Source: Nocardia inohanensis NBRC 100128
GTDB lineage: Bacteria > Actinomycetota > Actinomycetes > Mycobacteriales > Mycobacteriaceae
Direction of reading: 5' to 3'
Assembly (NCBI RefSeq): GCF_001612945.1
Contig: NZ_BDBK01000012.1
Span: 434,001 to 498,000 of the forward strand
DNA length: 64,000 nucleotides
Shown: in pieces, positions 31,246 to 39,907 of the stretch
Layout of the letters: every line of letters starts with the position of its first letter
Position numbering within the stretch: the stretch's first letter is position 1
Program-made: the position numbers and the translations under genes
The notes under the pieces: generated by a model
What the model saw: the letters and a program-made list of their open reading frames with translations, nothing else
The model's database searches: none
What the model was told of the DNA's origin: nothing

Positions 31246-32565
31246 TCAGCGCAGGAATCCTGTGTAGTTCTGGTTCATCATCCGGCTCTCCAGCTGTTTG
31301 ATCGTGTCGAGGCCGACGCTCACCACGATCAGCACCGAGGTGCCGCCGAACGCGAGATTCTGGGCCGAGCCGCCGGAGCCGAAGTGCAGCAACAGGTTCG
31401 GCAGCACGGCGACCGCGCCCAGGTAGACCGATCCGGGCAGCGTGATCCGGCTCAGCACATGGTTCAGGTACGCGGCGGTCGGCTTTCCCGGCCGGTACCC
31501 CGGAATGAAGCCACCGAACTTCTTCATCTCCTCCGCCCGCTCCGCCGGATCGAAGGTGATCGCGACATAGAAGTAGGTGAAGAACAGGATCAGCGAGAAG
31601 TACGTCCCGACATACACCGGGTTGTTCGGATCGACCAGGTACTTCTGGATCAGCTGCTGCCATGCGGCCGGATCGCCCGCACCCCGCTGCGTCAATTGCG
31701 CCAGCAGGTTCGGCAGATACAGCAGCGAGGACCCGAAGATGACCGGAATGACCCCCGCCTGATTCACTTTCAGCGGCAGATAGGTCGAGGATCTGCCGTA
31801 CAGCTTGCGCCCCACCACGCGCTTGGCGTATTGCACCGGAATTCGCCGCTGCCCCTGCTCGACGAAGATGACGGCGACGATCAGCAGCAATATGGTGCCG
31901 CAGAGCGCGGCGAAGGTCGCTGCGCCCCGGCTGTCCAGAATCGCCCGGCCCTGACTCGGGATTCGCGCCGCGATACCGGTGAAGATGAGCAGCGACATAC
32001 CGTTGCCGATGCCGCGCTCGGTGATCAGCTCGCCGAACCACATCACCAGCGCCGCCCCCGCCGCCATAACCAGCACGATCACGATCATGGCGAACAGCGA
32101 GTCGTCGGCCAGGATGTCCTGCTCGCACCCGCGCAGCAGCTGCCGTCGCGCGGCCAAGGCCACCAAGGTCGACGCCTGCAACACCGCCAGCGCCATCGCC
32201 ACATAGCGGGTGTACTGCGTGATCCGCGCCTGCCCGGACTGGCCCTCCTTGCGCAGCTCCTCGAAGCGCGGAATCACCACGGTCAGCAGCTGGGTGATGA
32301 TGCTCGCGGTGATGAACGGCACGATCCCGATGGCGAACACCGACAGTTGCAGCATCGCGCCGCCGGAGAAGAGGTCGATCAGCTGAAAGATCCCCGCCGA
32401 TTCGCCACCGGATACCAGGGCGATACAGCTGCGCACGGCCTTGTAGTCGACGCCGGGCGACGGTAGCGCCGCACCGAGCCGGTACAAAGCGAGCAGCCCC
32501 AGCGTGAACAGGATCTTCCGCCGTAGATCCGGCATCCGCACGGCCGGCACGAGCGCGGAAAGCAC
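31246..32565 (-). CDS. secY: SecY-family protein translocase subunit, probably a second copy
   Basis: 439 residues, the usual SecY length, with about ten hydrophobic spans. Family landmarks: the plug-region GIFQLIDLFSGGAM, IGIVPFITASIITQLL, ITERGIGNGMSLLIF, the VNQAGVIPVIFGSSLL loop, and FVAITF-like and GFIPGYRPGKPT segments in the cytoplasmic C-terminal loops. The GTG start is preceded by GAGGGGG. Housekeeping secY in actinobacteria sits between ribosomal protein genes and adk/map. Here it sits alone with a response regulator, glycosidases and a lipoprotein, so it is most likely a paralogue. This is inferred because the rest of the genome is not visible. No secA2 or secE is close by. Confidence 0.92.
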   Translation of the reverse strand: MLSALVPAVRMPDLRRKILFTLGLLALYRLGAALPSPGVDYKAVRSCIALVSGGESAGIFQLIDLFSGGAMLQLSVFAIGIVPFITASIITQLLTVVIPRFEELRKEGQSGQARITQYTRYVAMALAVLQASTLVALAARRQLLRGCEQDILADDSLFAMIVIVLVMAAGAALVMWFGELITERGIGNGMSLLIFTGIAARIPSQGRAILDSRGAATFAALCGTILLLIVAVIFVEQGQRRIPVQYAKRVVGRKLYGRSSTYLPLKVNQAGVIPVIFGSSLLYLPNLLAQLTQRGAGDPAAWQQLIQKYLVDPNNPVYVGTYFSLILFFTYFYVAITFDPAERAEEMKKFGGFIPGYRPGKPTAAYLNHVLSRITLPGSVYLGAVAVLPNLLLHFGSGGSAQNLAFGGTSVLIVVSVGLDTIKQLESRMMNQNYTGFLR

Positions 32566-32692
32566 ATATCCCCCTCACGAATACAGGTGCGGGACAAGAG
32601 GTTCACTCCCGTCCCGAAGACCTTCGACGCTACGGAGATCCGTATCCGCGCACGTCGTCCGCGAGGTGGAATCCGCGCTCCCCCGATGGAGG

Positions 32693-32706
32693 GATTCGCG
32701 CGAATC
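32693..32706. repeat. Perfect 14-bp palindrome
   Basis: GATTCGCGCGAATC is its own reverse complement. It lies in the 145 bp between the end of the lipoprotein gene and the start of secY, about 130 bp upstream of the secY GTG. It could be a regulator site for secY or simply a chance palindrome in GC-rich DNA. Confidence 0.35.
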
Positions 32707-32710
32707 GCGT

Positions 32711-34048
32711 TCAGTACCAGGGGCCGCCGTACACCCCGCCCGGACTGCGCACCAATTCGCCGCGTTCGTAACACAGGAATTTGGCGTCGGTGCCGAAGCA
32801 GTCGGTGTAGTCGTTGGTGACGTGGCCGGAGGACACCAGGGTCCATTCGCCGCCGACGGTGTCCATCGGGCGCAGCTTCCATTTCGTGGACACCTTGCCC
32901 AAGGTGGTCAGGTCGATCACCGGACTGTCGTCGGTGTTCTCGATATACAGGAAATGCCCGGCCAGGTACACATGGGAGAGATGCAGGCCCGCGGCATCGG
33001 CACCGGACTTGCGCAGCACGAAATCCTTTTTGCCGATGTCGTAGACGTTCAGGTAGTTGTCCGCGTCCGCCGACCCCTTACCCCAAGTCATCACGAGATT
33101 GCCGCTGCGCTGATATCCGGAAGGCGAGGTGTTCGAGAGCGGCCCCAGCAGACTCGCCGACGCGGCATCGAAATACGACACGCCATAGTCGGGTTTGCCC
33201 TGCCGCTGCACGAAGAATCCGCCGCCGTCCGCCACGTCTCCGCGCTGATCGCCCGGCATATCGCGCAGGAACTTCAGATCCGCGAAGCGCCCGATCTCCG
33301 CGCCGTCCTTCGTACTGTTGAACACCAGCGTCTCCCCCGCCGACACCCCGATTTCGCGCGCCAGCACCGAACCGGTGACCAGGGAGTCGTAGATCTGCCC
33401 GTCATCGCGGTCCCACACCGGAGCGAGGGTAGCGAGATCGAATCCCACCAACCGCGAACCACCCAGGCGCACAATGAAACCGAAGTTGGTGGGCCAGAGA
33501 TCGTTGATGTCCCCCGTCAGCTGCGCCGGCCACGGCGTCTGCACGGCGGGGCTGGTGTCACGCAGGCCGAACGAGACGATCCGGGTCGCGAACTTCTCCG
33601 CGTTCAACCCGGAGGCGGGCGTTCGGGTGGCCAGCACATAGACGACCCGGAGGCTCTTCGGGTCACCGGCCACCGTGCAGCGCTGCTTCACCAGCTGTTC
33701 CGGGGCCGCCAGCGTCGGTTTCGGCAATGGCAGGTTGGCTCCGGTCTGCGGATCGAAAACCTCTCCGGTGGAGAATTTGTCGCGGCCGTCCGGATCGCAG
33801 CCGGAGAACGTGGTTCCGGGGCTGCGCCGTAACGAGTCGCCGGTGGGCAGCACGGCTTTCGTCGCGGCCGCGCCGGTGGAGGTGGCGGGAACCGAAGTGG
33901 CGGTGGCGGTCTCGCTCGACGGCAACGGGGTTACCGAAGTCGGGGTCGCGCTCTCGCGCGCCGACGTACAGCCGGGCACGCACAGTAGCAGCAGTGCGGA
34001 TGCTATGGCACTGATTCGCCGAAGTCGTTGTACAGCAGGCTTTTTCAC
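32711..34048 (-). CDS. Putative lipoprotein, possible beta-propeller fold, unknown function
   Basis: 445 residues. A lipoprotein signal peptide ends in LLLLCVPGC, so Cys27 should be lipidated and the protein held on the outer face of the membrane. A Ser/Thr/Ala/Pro-rich linker follows (about 28-65). The rest is a single large domain with repeated beta-strand-like stretches (LVGFDLATLAPVW, YLNVYDIGKKDFVL, VIDLTTLGKVSTKWKL), reminiscent of PQQ- or quinoprotein-type propellers; this is a resemblance, not an identified family. Four cysteines remain in the mature part. It is upstream of secY on the same strand, with a 145-bp gap, and is divergent from the second glycosidase. Confidence 0.75.
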   Translation of the reverse strand: MKKPAVQRLRRISAIASALLLLCVPGCTSARESATPTSVTPLPSSETATATSVPATSTGAAATKAVLPTGDSLRRSPGTTFSGCDPDGRDKFSTGEVFDPQTGANLPLPKPTLAAPEQLVKQRCTVAGDPKSLRVVYVLATRTPASGLNAEKFATRIVSFGLRDTSPAVQTPWPAQLTGDINDLWPTNFGFIVRLGGSRLVGFDLATLAPVWDRDDGQIYDSLVTGSVLAREIGVSAGETLVFNSTKDGAEIGRFADLKFLRDMPGDQRGDVADGGGFFVQRQGKPDYGVSYFDAASASLLGPLSNTSPSGYQRSGNLVMTWGKGSADADNYLNVYDIGKKDFVLRKSGADAAGLHLSHVYLAGHFLYIENTDDSPVIDLTTLGKVSTKWKLRPMDTVGGEWTLVSSGHVTNDYTDCFGTDAKFLCYERGELVRSPGGVYGGPWY

Positions 34049-34233
34049 GATTGCTCACTCCCGGCGACAATCCGACCCGACATCTCGGAGTCCATTCTGA
34101 CCGATCACCGCCGCGACCGGACCGAATATCGGAACCTCGGCGGCCGGCGGCGGCGTGCCTCACGGCGAGTCGATCTACGCCCCATGACAGGGTCCTGCCA
34201 AACCACAATCGAGTCGGCATATCCCCGCAACAA

Positions 34234-34263
34234 AGTGCAGCTATTCAGGAGTTAGCTGCCACT
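34234..34263. promoter_or_regulatory. Inverted repeat in the leader of the second glycosidase
   Basis: GCAGCTA (34237-34243) and TAGCTGC (34253-34259) are 9 nt apart, about 40 bp upstream of the ATG. The arms extend to AGTG-CAGCTA and TAGCTG-CCACT with a one-base bulge. The loop, TTCAGGAGT, contains an SD-like AGGAG. It could be an operator or an RNA hairpin; nothing similar was seen upstream of the first glycosidase. Confidence 0.4.
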
Positions 34264-34300
34264 TTCGGAGCTTTCACGGAATTTCCCAGGGGATGTGCTC

Positions 34301-35626
34301 ATGCGCACAAGATTTCGCTGCCTGGCCGGGGCCGGGCTCATTATGGCCGCCACCATGCTGCCGTCCGCGGTGACCGGGCAGAGCAGCCCGGTGTTCGAGG
34401 AAACGCGGACCGGCGTGCTGGGTGACAATTTCCTCTGGGGTGTGGCCGCTTCCGGATTCCAATCCGAGGGGCAGTCACCGGACAGCAATTGGACCCGCTA
34501 CATCGACGCCAATCCGGGCTGGGATCGACTCGGCGATGCGGTCGATTTCCGTGACCGGTACCGCTCCGATATCGCGCTCGCGGCGGGGCTGGGCGTCAAG
34601 GTATTTCGCGTCGGACTGGAATGGGCGCGATTGGAACCCCGACCGGGAGTGTGGGATTCGGCGGCTTTCAGCTATTACGACGGGGTGATCGCCGCCATCG
34701 TGGCAGCCGGAATGCGGCCGATGCTGACCTTGGATCACTGGGTGTATCCCGGCTGGGAAGTCGATCGGGGCGGCTGGGGCAATCCCGGCATGGTCGCGGA
34801 CTGGCTGGATAACATGCGCAAGGTCGTCGACCGCTATGCGGCGCGCGATCCGATCTGGGTGACCGTGAACGAGCCGGTCGCCTACATCATGCACGAAGTC
34901 CGACAGAACGGCACCGACGCCGATCGGATGCTGGACCGAATCGCCGAGGCGCACAACGATATTTACGACTACATCCATCAGGTGCAACCGGGCGCGCGGG
35001 TGACCAGCAATGTCGGTTATGTCGCCGGGGCCGAAGAGCGGGTCAACGGACCGCTCATCGAGCGCATCGGGGACCGGCTGGATTTCGTCGGCATCGACTA
35101 CTACTTCGGCTACGAACCGCCGGAATCGGCCGCCCGATCCGATGGTTCGGCCGATCGCCCGGCCGGGATGTGGGACCTGCCGGTGCGTCCGGAGGGCATC
35201 TACTTTGCGTTGCAATACTATTCACGCAAGTTCCCGGGCAAACCGCTGTGGATCGTGGAGAACGGCATGCCCACCGAGGACAGCAAGCCGCGCGCCGACG
35301 GTTACACCCGCTCCGATCATCTGCGCGACACCGTCTATTGGATGCAGCGCGCCAAGGCCGACGGCATGAACGTGATCGGCTACAACTACTGGAGCATCAC
35401 CGACAACTACGAATGGAGCTCCTACACACCGCGATTCGGGCTCTACACCGTGAATGCCCGCACCGATGCGACCCTGGCCCGCACCCCCACCGACGCGGTG
35501 ACCGCCTACCGCACCATCATCGCCGACGGCGGCGTGCCCATCGACTATCCGCTGGTCCGCGCGCCCGCCGACTGCGGCCTGATCGACCCGCCCGCCAGCT
35601 GCGAAACCCCGGTCACCGCACCCTGA
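34301..35626 (+). CDS. Secreted GH1-type glycoside hydrolase, copy 2
   Basis: 441 residues. The ATG at 34301 has AGGGG 8 nt upstream; a GTG two codons earlier is possible. A signal peptide covers about 1-28 (ATMLPSAVTGQS). Family 1 motifs: WGVAASGFQSEG, LEWARLEP, acid/base Glu191 in VNEPVAY, nucleophile Glu320 in the canonical IVENGMP. It is clearly a paralogue of the enzyme at 29.1 kb: both share long runs such as DHW-x-P-GWEVDRGGW, HLRDTVYW-like and NYWSITDNYEW. Secreted GH1 enzymes are less common than cytoplasmic ones. The substrate is not predictable from sequence. It ends 3 nt before the start of the ABC permease frame. Confidence 0.88.
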   Translation: MRTRFRCLAGAGLIMAATMLPSAVTGQSSPVFEETRTGVLGDNFLWGVAASGFQSEGQSPDSNWTRYIDANPGWDRLGDAVDFRDRYRSDIALAAGLGVKVFRVGLEWARLEPRPGVWDSAAFSYYDGVIAAIVAAGMRPMLTLDHWVYPGWEVDRGGWGNPGMVADWLDNMRKVVDRYAARDPIWVTVNEPVAYIMHEVRQNGTDADRMLDRIAEAHNDIYDYIHQVQPGARVTSNVGYVAGAEERVNGPLIERIGDRLDFVGIDYYFGYEPPESAARSDGSADRPAGMWDLPVRPEGIYFALQYYSRKFPGKPLWIVENGMPTEDSKPRADGYTRSDHLRDTVYWMQRAKADGMNVIGYNYWSITDNYEWSSYTPRFGLYTVNARTDATLARTPTDAVTAYRTIIADGGVPIDYPLVRAPADCGLIDPPASCETPVTAP

Positions 35627-35629
35627 TTC

Positions 35630-36364
35630 TTGCCGTGGGCAACGAAATCGTGCCCGGTGCGGGCGCATTGCCGTTATGCTCACCCCGATGCCGACCTGAG
35701 GGAGGGCAGGGCGCTGGATACGCTGTGGACCTACGTCTCCGACCACCGTCATCAATTGCTGACGGATTCATATCTGCATGTCTCCGCGGTGGTGCAGGCG
35801 GTCGTCATCGCCGCGATCGTCTCGGTCGTGATCGCGGCGCTGGTGCATCGCAGCCCGCTCGGTTCCGCGATATCGACCGCGACCGCCAGCATTATTCTGA
35901 CCATCCCGTCGTTCGCCCTGCTGGGCCTGCTGATTCCGGTGCTCGGCCTGGGGGTTCCGCCGACCATCACCGCGCTGGTGCTCTACGCGCTGCTGCCCAT
36001 CCTGCGCAATGCCATCGTGGGCTTGTCCTCGGTCGACCCGGCGGTCACGGATGCGGCGCGCGGCGTCGGCATGAACCGCCTGCGGGTGCTCACCGTGATC
36101 GAACTGCCGCTGGCCTGGCCGGCGATTCTGGCGGGCATGCGGATCAGCACACAGATGATCATGGGCATTCTGGCCATCGCCGCCTACGCGAAGGGGCCGG
36201 GGCTGGGCAACCTCATCTTCTCCGGACTGTCGCGGCTCGGCACGCCGACGGCGGTGCCGCAGGCCCTCACCGGCACCGTGCTGATCGTGGTGCTGGCGCT
36301 GCTGCTCGACGCCCTGCTCGTCCTCACCGGCCGACTGACCACACCCGGGGGTATCCGTGACTGA
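35630..36364 (+). CDS. ABC transporter permease, OpuCB/ProW type (1)
   Basis: Up to 244 residues, with about five to six membrane spans and the inner-membrane permease loop around DAARGVGMNRLRVLTVIELPLA, the EAA-like contact to the ATPase. The start is uncertain. The ATG at 35630 is the longest option, but the first 28 residues look non-native. A CTG at 35714, with GGAGG 8 nt before it, would give a 216-residue protein opening LDTLWTYVSDH, which fits the usual permease length. The gene overlaps the ATPase gene by 8 nt. It pairs with the second permease at 37.5 kb in a heterodimeric channel for compatible solutes or quaternary amines, judged by family. Confidence 0.88.
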   Translation: MPWATKSCPVRAHCRYAHPDADLREGRALDTLWTYVSDHRHQLLTDSYLHVSAVVQAVVIAAIVSVVIAALVHRSPLGSAISTATASIILTIPSFALLGLLIPVLGLGVPPTITALVLYALLPILRNAIVGLSSVDPAVTDAARGVGMNRLRVLTVIELPLAWPAILAGMRISTQMIMGILAIAAYAKGPGLGNLIFSGLSRLGTPTAVPQALTGTVLIVVLALLLDALLVLTGRLTTPGGIRD

Positions 36365-37517
36365 ACCCGAGACCGCTGTCTCCGGCGTCGAGATCGTTCT
36401 GGAGTCGGTGACCAAACGCTATCCGGGACAAGCGGATCCCGCGGTCGAAGGCGTGTCGATGGTCATTCCGGCGGGCGAGACGGTGGTCCTGGTCGGCCCG
36501 TCCGGCTGCGGCAAGACCACCACCATGCGCATGATCAACCGGCTGATCGAACCCAGCTCCGGCACCATCACCATCGGCGGCCGGGACGCGGCCGCGGTGA
36601 ATCCGGACCATTTGCGGCGCGGCATCGGCTACTCGATCCAGCAGGCCGGGCTGTTTCCGCATCTGACCGTCGCCAAGAACGTGGCGACCGTGCCCGGACT
36701 GAACGGCTGGGATCGCAAACGGATTTCGGCCCGCGTGGACGAGATGCTCGAACTGGTAGGCCTGAACCCGGGCGCTTTCCGGGACCGCTATCCGCGGCAG
36801 CTCTCCGGCGGCCAGCAGCAGCGGGTCGGGGTGGCGCGCGCCCTGGCCGCCGATCCGCCGGTGCTGTTGATGGACGAGCCGTTCGGCGCGGTCGACCCGA
36901 TCACACGCGGGCTGTTGCAGGACGAGTTGCTGCGGCTGCAAGCCGAACTGCGCAAGACCATCGTCTTCGTCACCCACGATTTCAACGAGGCCGTGAAGCT
37001 CGGTGATCGGATCGCCGTGCTGGGCAGCCGATCCCGCATCCTGCAATACGACACCCCGGCCGCGATCCTCGCCGACCCGGCCGATGAGACGGTCGCGGGA
37101 TTCGTGGGCGCGGACGCCGCGCTGAAACAGCTCACGCTGACCCGCGTCGAGGATATCGAACTGGGTGACTGCGCCACCGCACGCGAGAGCGATCCGGTGG
37201 AAACACTGCGCGCGGCCATCACCGAAGGCGGCAAGGACTGGGGACTCGTACTGGACGACCAGCAGCGCCCGCTGCGCTGGGTCACCCTCGCCCAGCTCGC
37301 GCGCGCCGACTCCCTCCGCGATGCCGGAACCGCTGTGGGCGAAGGTGTTTCGCTGCGCTCCACGCTTCAGGAAGCCCTGGAGGCGCTGCTGGCCGAGAGC
37401 ACCGCGAACGCGGTCGTCACCGGACGGCGCGGCGCGTACGCCGGGCTCATCACCATCGACACCCTGGTCGCGCACCTGTCCGCGATCCGGGCGTCGCACG
37501 CGGGCGGTACCCCGTGA
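36357..37517 (+). CDS. ABC transporter ATPase, OpuCA/ProV type with CBS-like tail
   Basis: 386 residues from a GTG inside the permease gene. Walker A GPSGCGKTT (47-55), Q-loop in SIQQAGLFPHL, signature LSGGQQQR (about 143-150), Walker B VLLMDEPFG (about 164-172), H-loop VTHDF. The C-terminal region (about 265-386) has two weakly repeated segments that fit the CBS pair found in glycine betaine/carnitine/choline importers of this family, where it can sense ionic strength or nucleotides. It energises uptake by the flanking permeases and the binding protein. Genes on both sides overlap it (8 nt and 4 nt), so the four genes form one operon. Confidence 0.92.
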   Translation: MTEPETAVSGVEIVLESVTKRYPGQADPAVEGVSMVIPAGETVVLVGPSGCGKTTTMRMINRLIEPSSGTITIGGRDAAAVNPDHLRRGIGYSIQQAGLFPHLTVAKNVATVPGLNGWDRKRISARVDEMLELVGLNPGAFRDRYPRQLSGGQQQRVGVARALAADPPVLLMDEPFGAVDPITRGLLQDELLRLQAELRKTIVFVTHDFNEAVKLGDRIAVLGSRSRILQYDTPAAILADPADETVAGFVGADAALKQLTLTRVEDIELGDCATARESDPVETLRAAITEGGKDWGLVLDDQQRPLRWVTLAQLARADSLRDAGTAVGEGVSLRSTLQEALEALLAESTANAVVTGRRGAYAGLITIDTLVAHLSAIRASHAGGTP

Positions 37518-38263
37518 CCGCGCAGACCGAGCGTCGCGCCGAACGCATCCGGCTGCTCGCTCAGCCGGTGCTCGCCCTGCTGCTGAGCGCGGGAGTGCTG
37601 GTGTGGGCGTTCGCCCGTGAGCTCACCGCCACCCAGCGGGCCAGTCTCAGCGCGGGCAATATCGCCACCGTCACCTGGGAGCATGTGCGCATCACCGTCA
37701 CGGTGGTGGCCATCGTCGTCGCCATCGCGGTGCCGCTGGGGACCGCGCTCACCCGGCCTCGATTGCGCCGGCTGGCACCGCTGTTCGTCGGCTTGGCCAA
37801 TATCGGCGCGGCCGCACCGGCCATCGGGCTCATCGTGCTGTTCTATCTGATCACCCGCACCACCGGGTTCTGGATCGGCGTCGCCCCCATCGTGCTGCTG
37901 TCACTGCTGCCGGTGCTGCGCAACACCATTCTCGGATACCACCAGGTCGATCCCGCCGTCATCGATGCCGGTCGCGGACAGGGCATGTCGGCGGCGGCCG
38001 TGCTGCGCGGTATCGAATTCCCGCTCGCGGTGCCGTACATCCTTGCCGGGCTGCGTACCTCGCTGGTGCTCGCGGTCGGCACGGCGACGCTGTCGTTCCT
38101 GGTCAGCGCGGGCGGATTGGGCATCCTCATCGACACCGGCTACAAGCTGCGCGACAATGTCACGCTCTGGGTGGGCGCGCTGCTGGCGGTGGCGCTGGCG
38201 CTGTTCATCGATTGGCTCGGCGCGCTGGCCGAACGCTATCTGGGACCGAAGGGGCTGCGATGA
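37514..38263 (+). CDS. ABC transporter permease, OpuCD/ProW type (2)
   Basis: 249 residues from a GTG overlapping the ATPase stop (GTGA). It has about six hydrophobic spans, with the conserved cytoplasmic loop DAGRGQGMSAAAVLRGIEFPLA that contacts the ATPase. It is the partner of the permease at 35.6 kb. The substrate class follows from the binding protein and ATPase, not from this protein itself. Confidence 0.92.
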   Translation: MTAQTERRAERIRLLAQPVLALLLSAGVLVWAFARELTATQRASLSAGNIATVTWEHVRITVTVVAIVVAIAVPLGTALTRPRLRRLAPLFVGLANIGAAAPAIGLIVLFYLITRTTGFWIGVAPIVLLSLLPVLRNTILGYHQVDPAVIDAGRGQGMSAAAVLRGIEFPLAVPYILAGLRTSLVLAVGTATLSFLVSAGGLGILIDTGYKLRDNVTLWVGALLAVALALFIDWLGALAERYLGPKGLR

Positions 38264-39246
38264 GAGCCCGGATCCGGCGCGGCTGTGCGGCTCTCGCGGC
38301 CGCGGTCACGGTGCTGGTCGCCGCCGCGTGCGGTCTGGAGGCGGGCGGTTCGGTCCCGCTGCGGGTGAACCCCGGCAGCATCCAGCCGATTCCCGCCCTG
38401 GAGGGTGTGCGAATCACGGTCGGCTCCAAGGACTTCACCGAACAGAACATCCTCGGCTATCTCATCGCCTTCGCCCTCGACGCGGCCGGCGCCGAAGTCC
38501 GGGACCTGACCAATATCGTCGGCTCCAACAGCCTGCGCGACGCCCAGGTCCGCGGCCAGGTGGACATCGCCTACGACTACACCGGCACCGGCTGGATCAA
38601 CTACCTGGGCAACGAAACCCCGGTCTCCGGCTCCGAACCCCAATTCGAGGCCGTCCGCGACGCCGACCGCACCGCCCACGGCATGGTCTGGGCCGCAATG
38701 GCTCCCATGAACAACACCTACGCCATGGTGACCAGCGCCCGCACCGCCCAGGAGACCGGCGTCCGCACCCTGTCCGACTACGCGCGCCTGATCGCCGCCG
38801 ACCCCGCCGCGGCCGCCACCTGCGTCGGCACCGAATTCAACGTCCGCCAAGACGGATTCCCCGGCATGGCCCGCAAATACGGCATCGACACCGGCAAAGT
38901 CCAGAAGCAGATCGTCCAGGACGCCCTCGTCTACCAGGCCACCGCGGACGCCCGCCAATGCCGCTTCGGCTCGGTCGCCGCCACCGACGGCCGCATCCCC
39001 TCCCTGGACCTCCGCCTCCTCGACGACGACCTCGGTTTCTTCCCGCAATACAATGCGGCCCTGGTGATGCGCGCCGATTTCGCCGCCGCCCACCCCCAGG
39101 TGATCGAACTCCTCACCCCCATCTCCCGCCTACTGACCAACCAGTCCATCACCGACCTCAACCGCAAGGTCGATGTCGAGGGCCGCGAACCGGCGGTGGT
39201 CGCCCGCGAATGGATGGCCGCCCAGGGCTTCGTCACCATCCCCTGA
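38260..39246 (+). CDS. Substrate-binding lipoprotein, OpuAC/ProX type
   Basis: 328 residues; the ATG overlaps the permease stop (ATGA). The lipoprotein signal ends near VTVLVAAACG, with Cys25 as the likely lipid anchor. The mature part opens with ITVGSKDFTEQNILGYL, typical of the OpuAC/OsmF family that binds betaine, choline, carnitine or similar compounds, and continues with QVDIAYDYTGTG and a final YNAALVMRADF segment. It delivers solute to the two permeases. It is last in the operon and ends 3 bp before the convergent scoB stop, with no room for a separate terminator. Confidence 0.92.
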   Translation: MRARIRRGCAALAAAVTVLVAAACGLEAGGSVPLRVNPGSIQPIPALEGVRITVGSKDFTEQNILGYLIAFALDAAGAEVRDLTNIVGSNSLRDAQVRGQVDIAYDYTGTGWINYLGNETPVSGSEPQFEAVRDADRTAHGMVWAAMAPMNNTYAMVTSARTAQETGVRTLSDYARLIAADPAAAATCVGTEFNVRQDGFPGMARKYGIDTGKVQKQIVQDALVYQATADARQCRFGSVAATDGRIPSLDLRLLDDDLGFFPQYNAALVMRADFAAAHPQVIELLTPISRLLTNQSITDLNRKVDVEGREPAVVAREWMAAQGFVTIP

Positions 39247-39249
39247 AGC

Positions 39250-39906
39250 TCATCCGGGGCTCGCCAGGGGCGCGCCGGTGGCGGCCCGGACATCCGCCGC
39301 GGTGATGCCCGGGGCGCATTCGCGCAGCACCAAACCCGTTGCGGTGACATCGATGACGGCGAGGTCGGTGATGATGCGGTGCACCACGCCCGCTCCGGTG
39401 AGGGGAAGAGTGCAGCGCGGCAGGATCTTCGGGGCGCCGGACTTGTCGGTGTGCTCCATCAGGACGATCACGCGGCGAGCGCCGTGCACCAGATCCATCG
39501 CGCCGCCCATGCCTTTGACCAGGTGTCCGGGGACCATCCAGTTGGCCAGGTCGCCGGTGGCGGAGACCTGCATGCCGCCCAGCACCGCGGTGTCGATATG
39601 GCCGCCGCGGATCATGCCGAAGCTGGTCGCCGAGTCGAAGAAGGACGCGCCCGGCAGGACGGTGACGGTTTCCTTGCCCGCGTTGATCAGGTCGGCGTCG
39701 ACCTCGGCTGCGGACGGGTAGGGTCCGGTGCCGAGAATGCCGTTCTCCGAATGCAAGGCGACGCGCATGCCGTCGGGTAGGTGGTCCGGGATCAGGGTGG
39801 GCAGGCCGATGCCCAGGTTGACGTATTCGCCGGGCCGCAGTTCGCGGGCGGCGCGAGCGGCCATGGCGGTGCGGGACCAGCCGAGCACCTCGGTGGCAGT
39901 GGTCAT
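39250..39906 (-). CDS. scoB: 3-oxoacid CoA-transferase subunit B
   Basis: 218 residues. The active-site glutamate lies in HSENGILGTG, the SENG motif of the family I CoA-transferase beta subunit. Other landmarks are GEYVNLGIGLPTL and a C-terminal GADV-like helix. It forms a heteromer with the A subunit, whose stop is 1 nt upstream of this ATG. The usual reaction moves CoA from succinyl-CoA to acetoacetate or another 3-oxoacid. It is the last gene of the catabolic operon that starts at 45650. The acetoacetate expected from the beta-keto acid cleavage enzyme upstream is a likely substrate. Confidence 0.92.
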   Translation of the reverse strand: MTTATEVLGWSRTAMAARAARELRPGEYVNLGIGLPTLIPDHLPDGMRVALHSENGILGTGPYPSAAEVDADLINAGKETVTVLPGASFFDSATSFGMIRGGHIDTAVLGGMQVSATGDLANWMVPGHLVKGMGGAMDLVHGARRVIVLMEHTDKSGAPKILPRCTLPLTGAGVVHRIITDLAVIDVTATGLVLRECAPGITAADVRAATGAPLASPG

Positions 39907-39907
39907 T

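Noticed and set aside
31232..32578. Upstream extension of the response regulator through secY
   Set aside because: The region is secY in another frame, which is well supported; the extension is an open-frame artefact.
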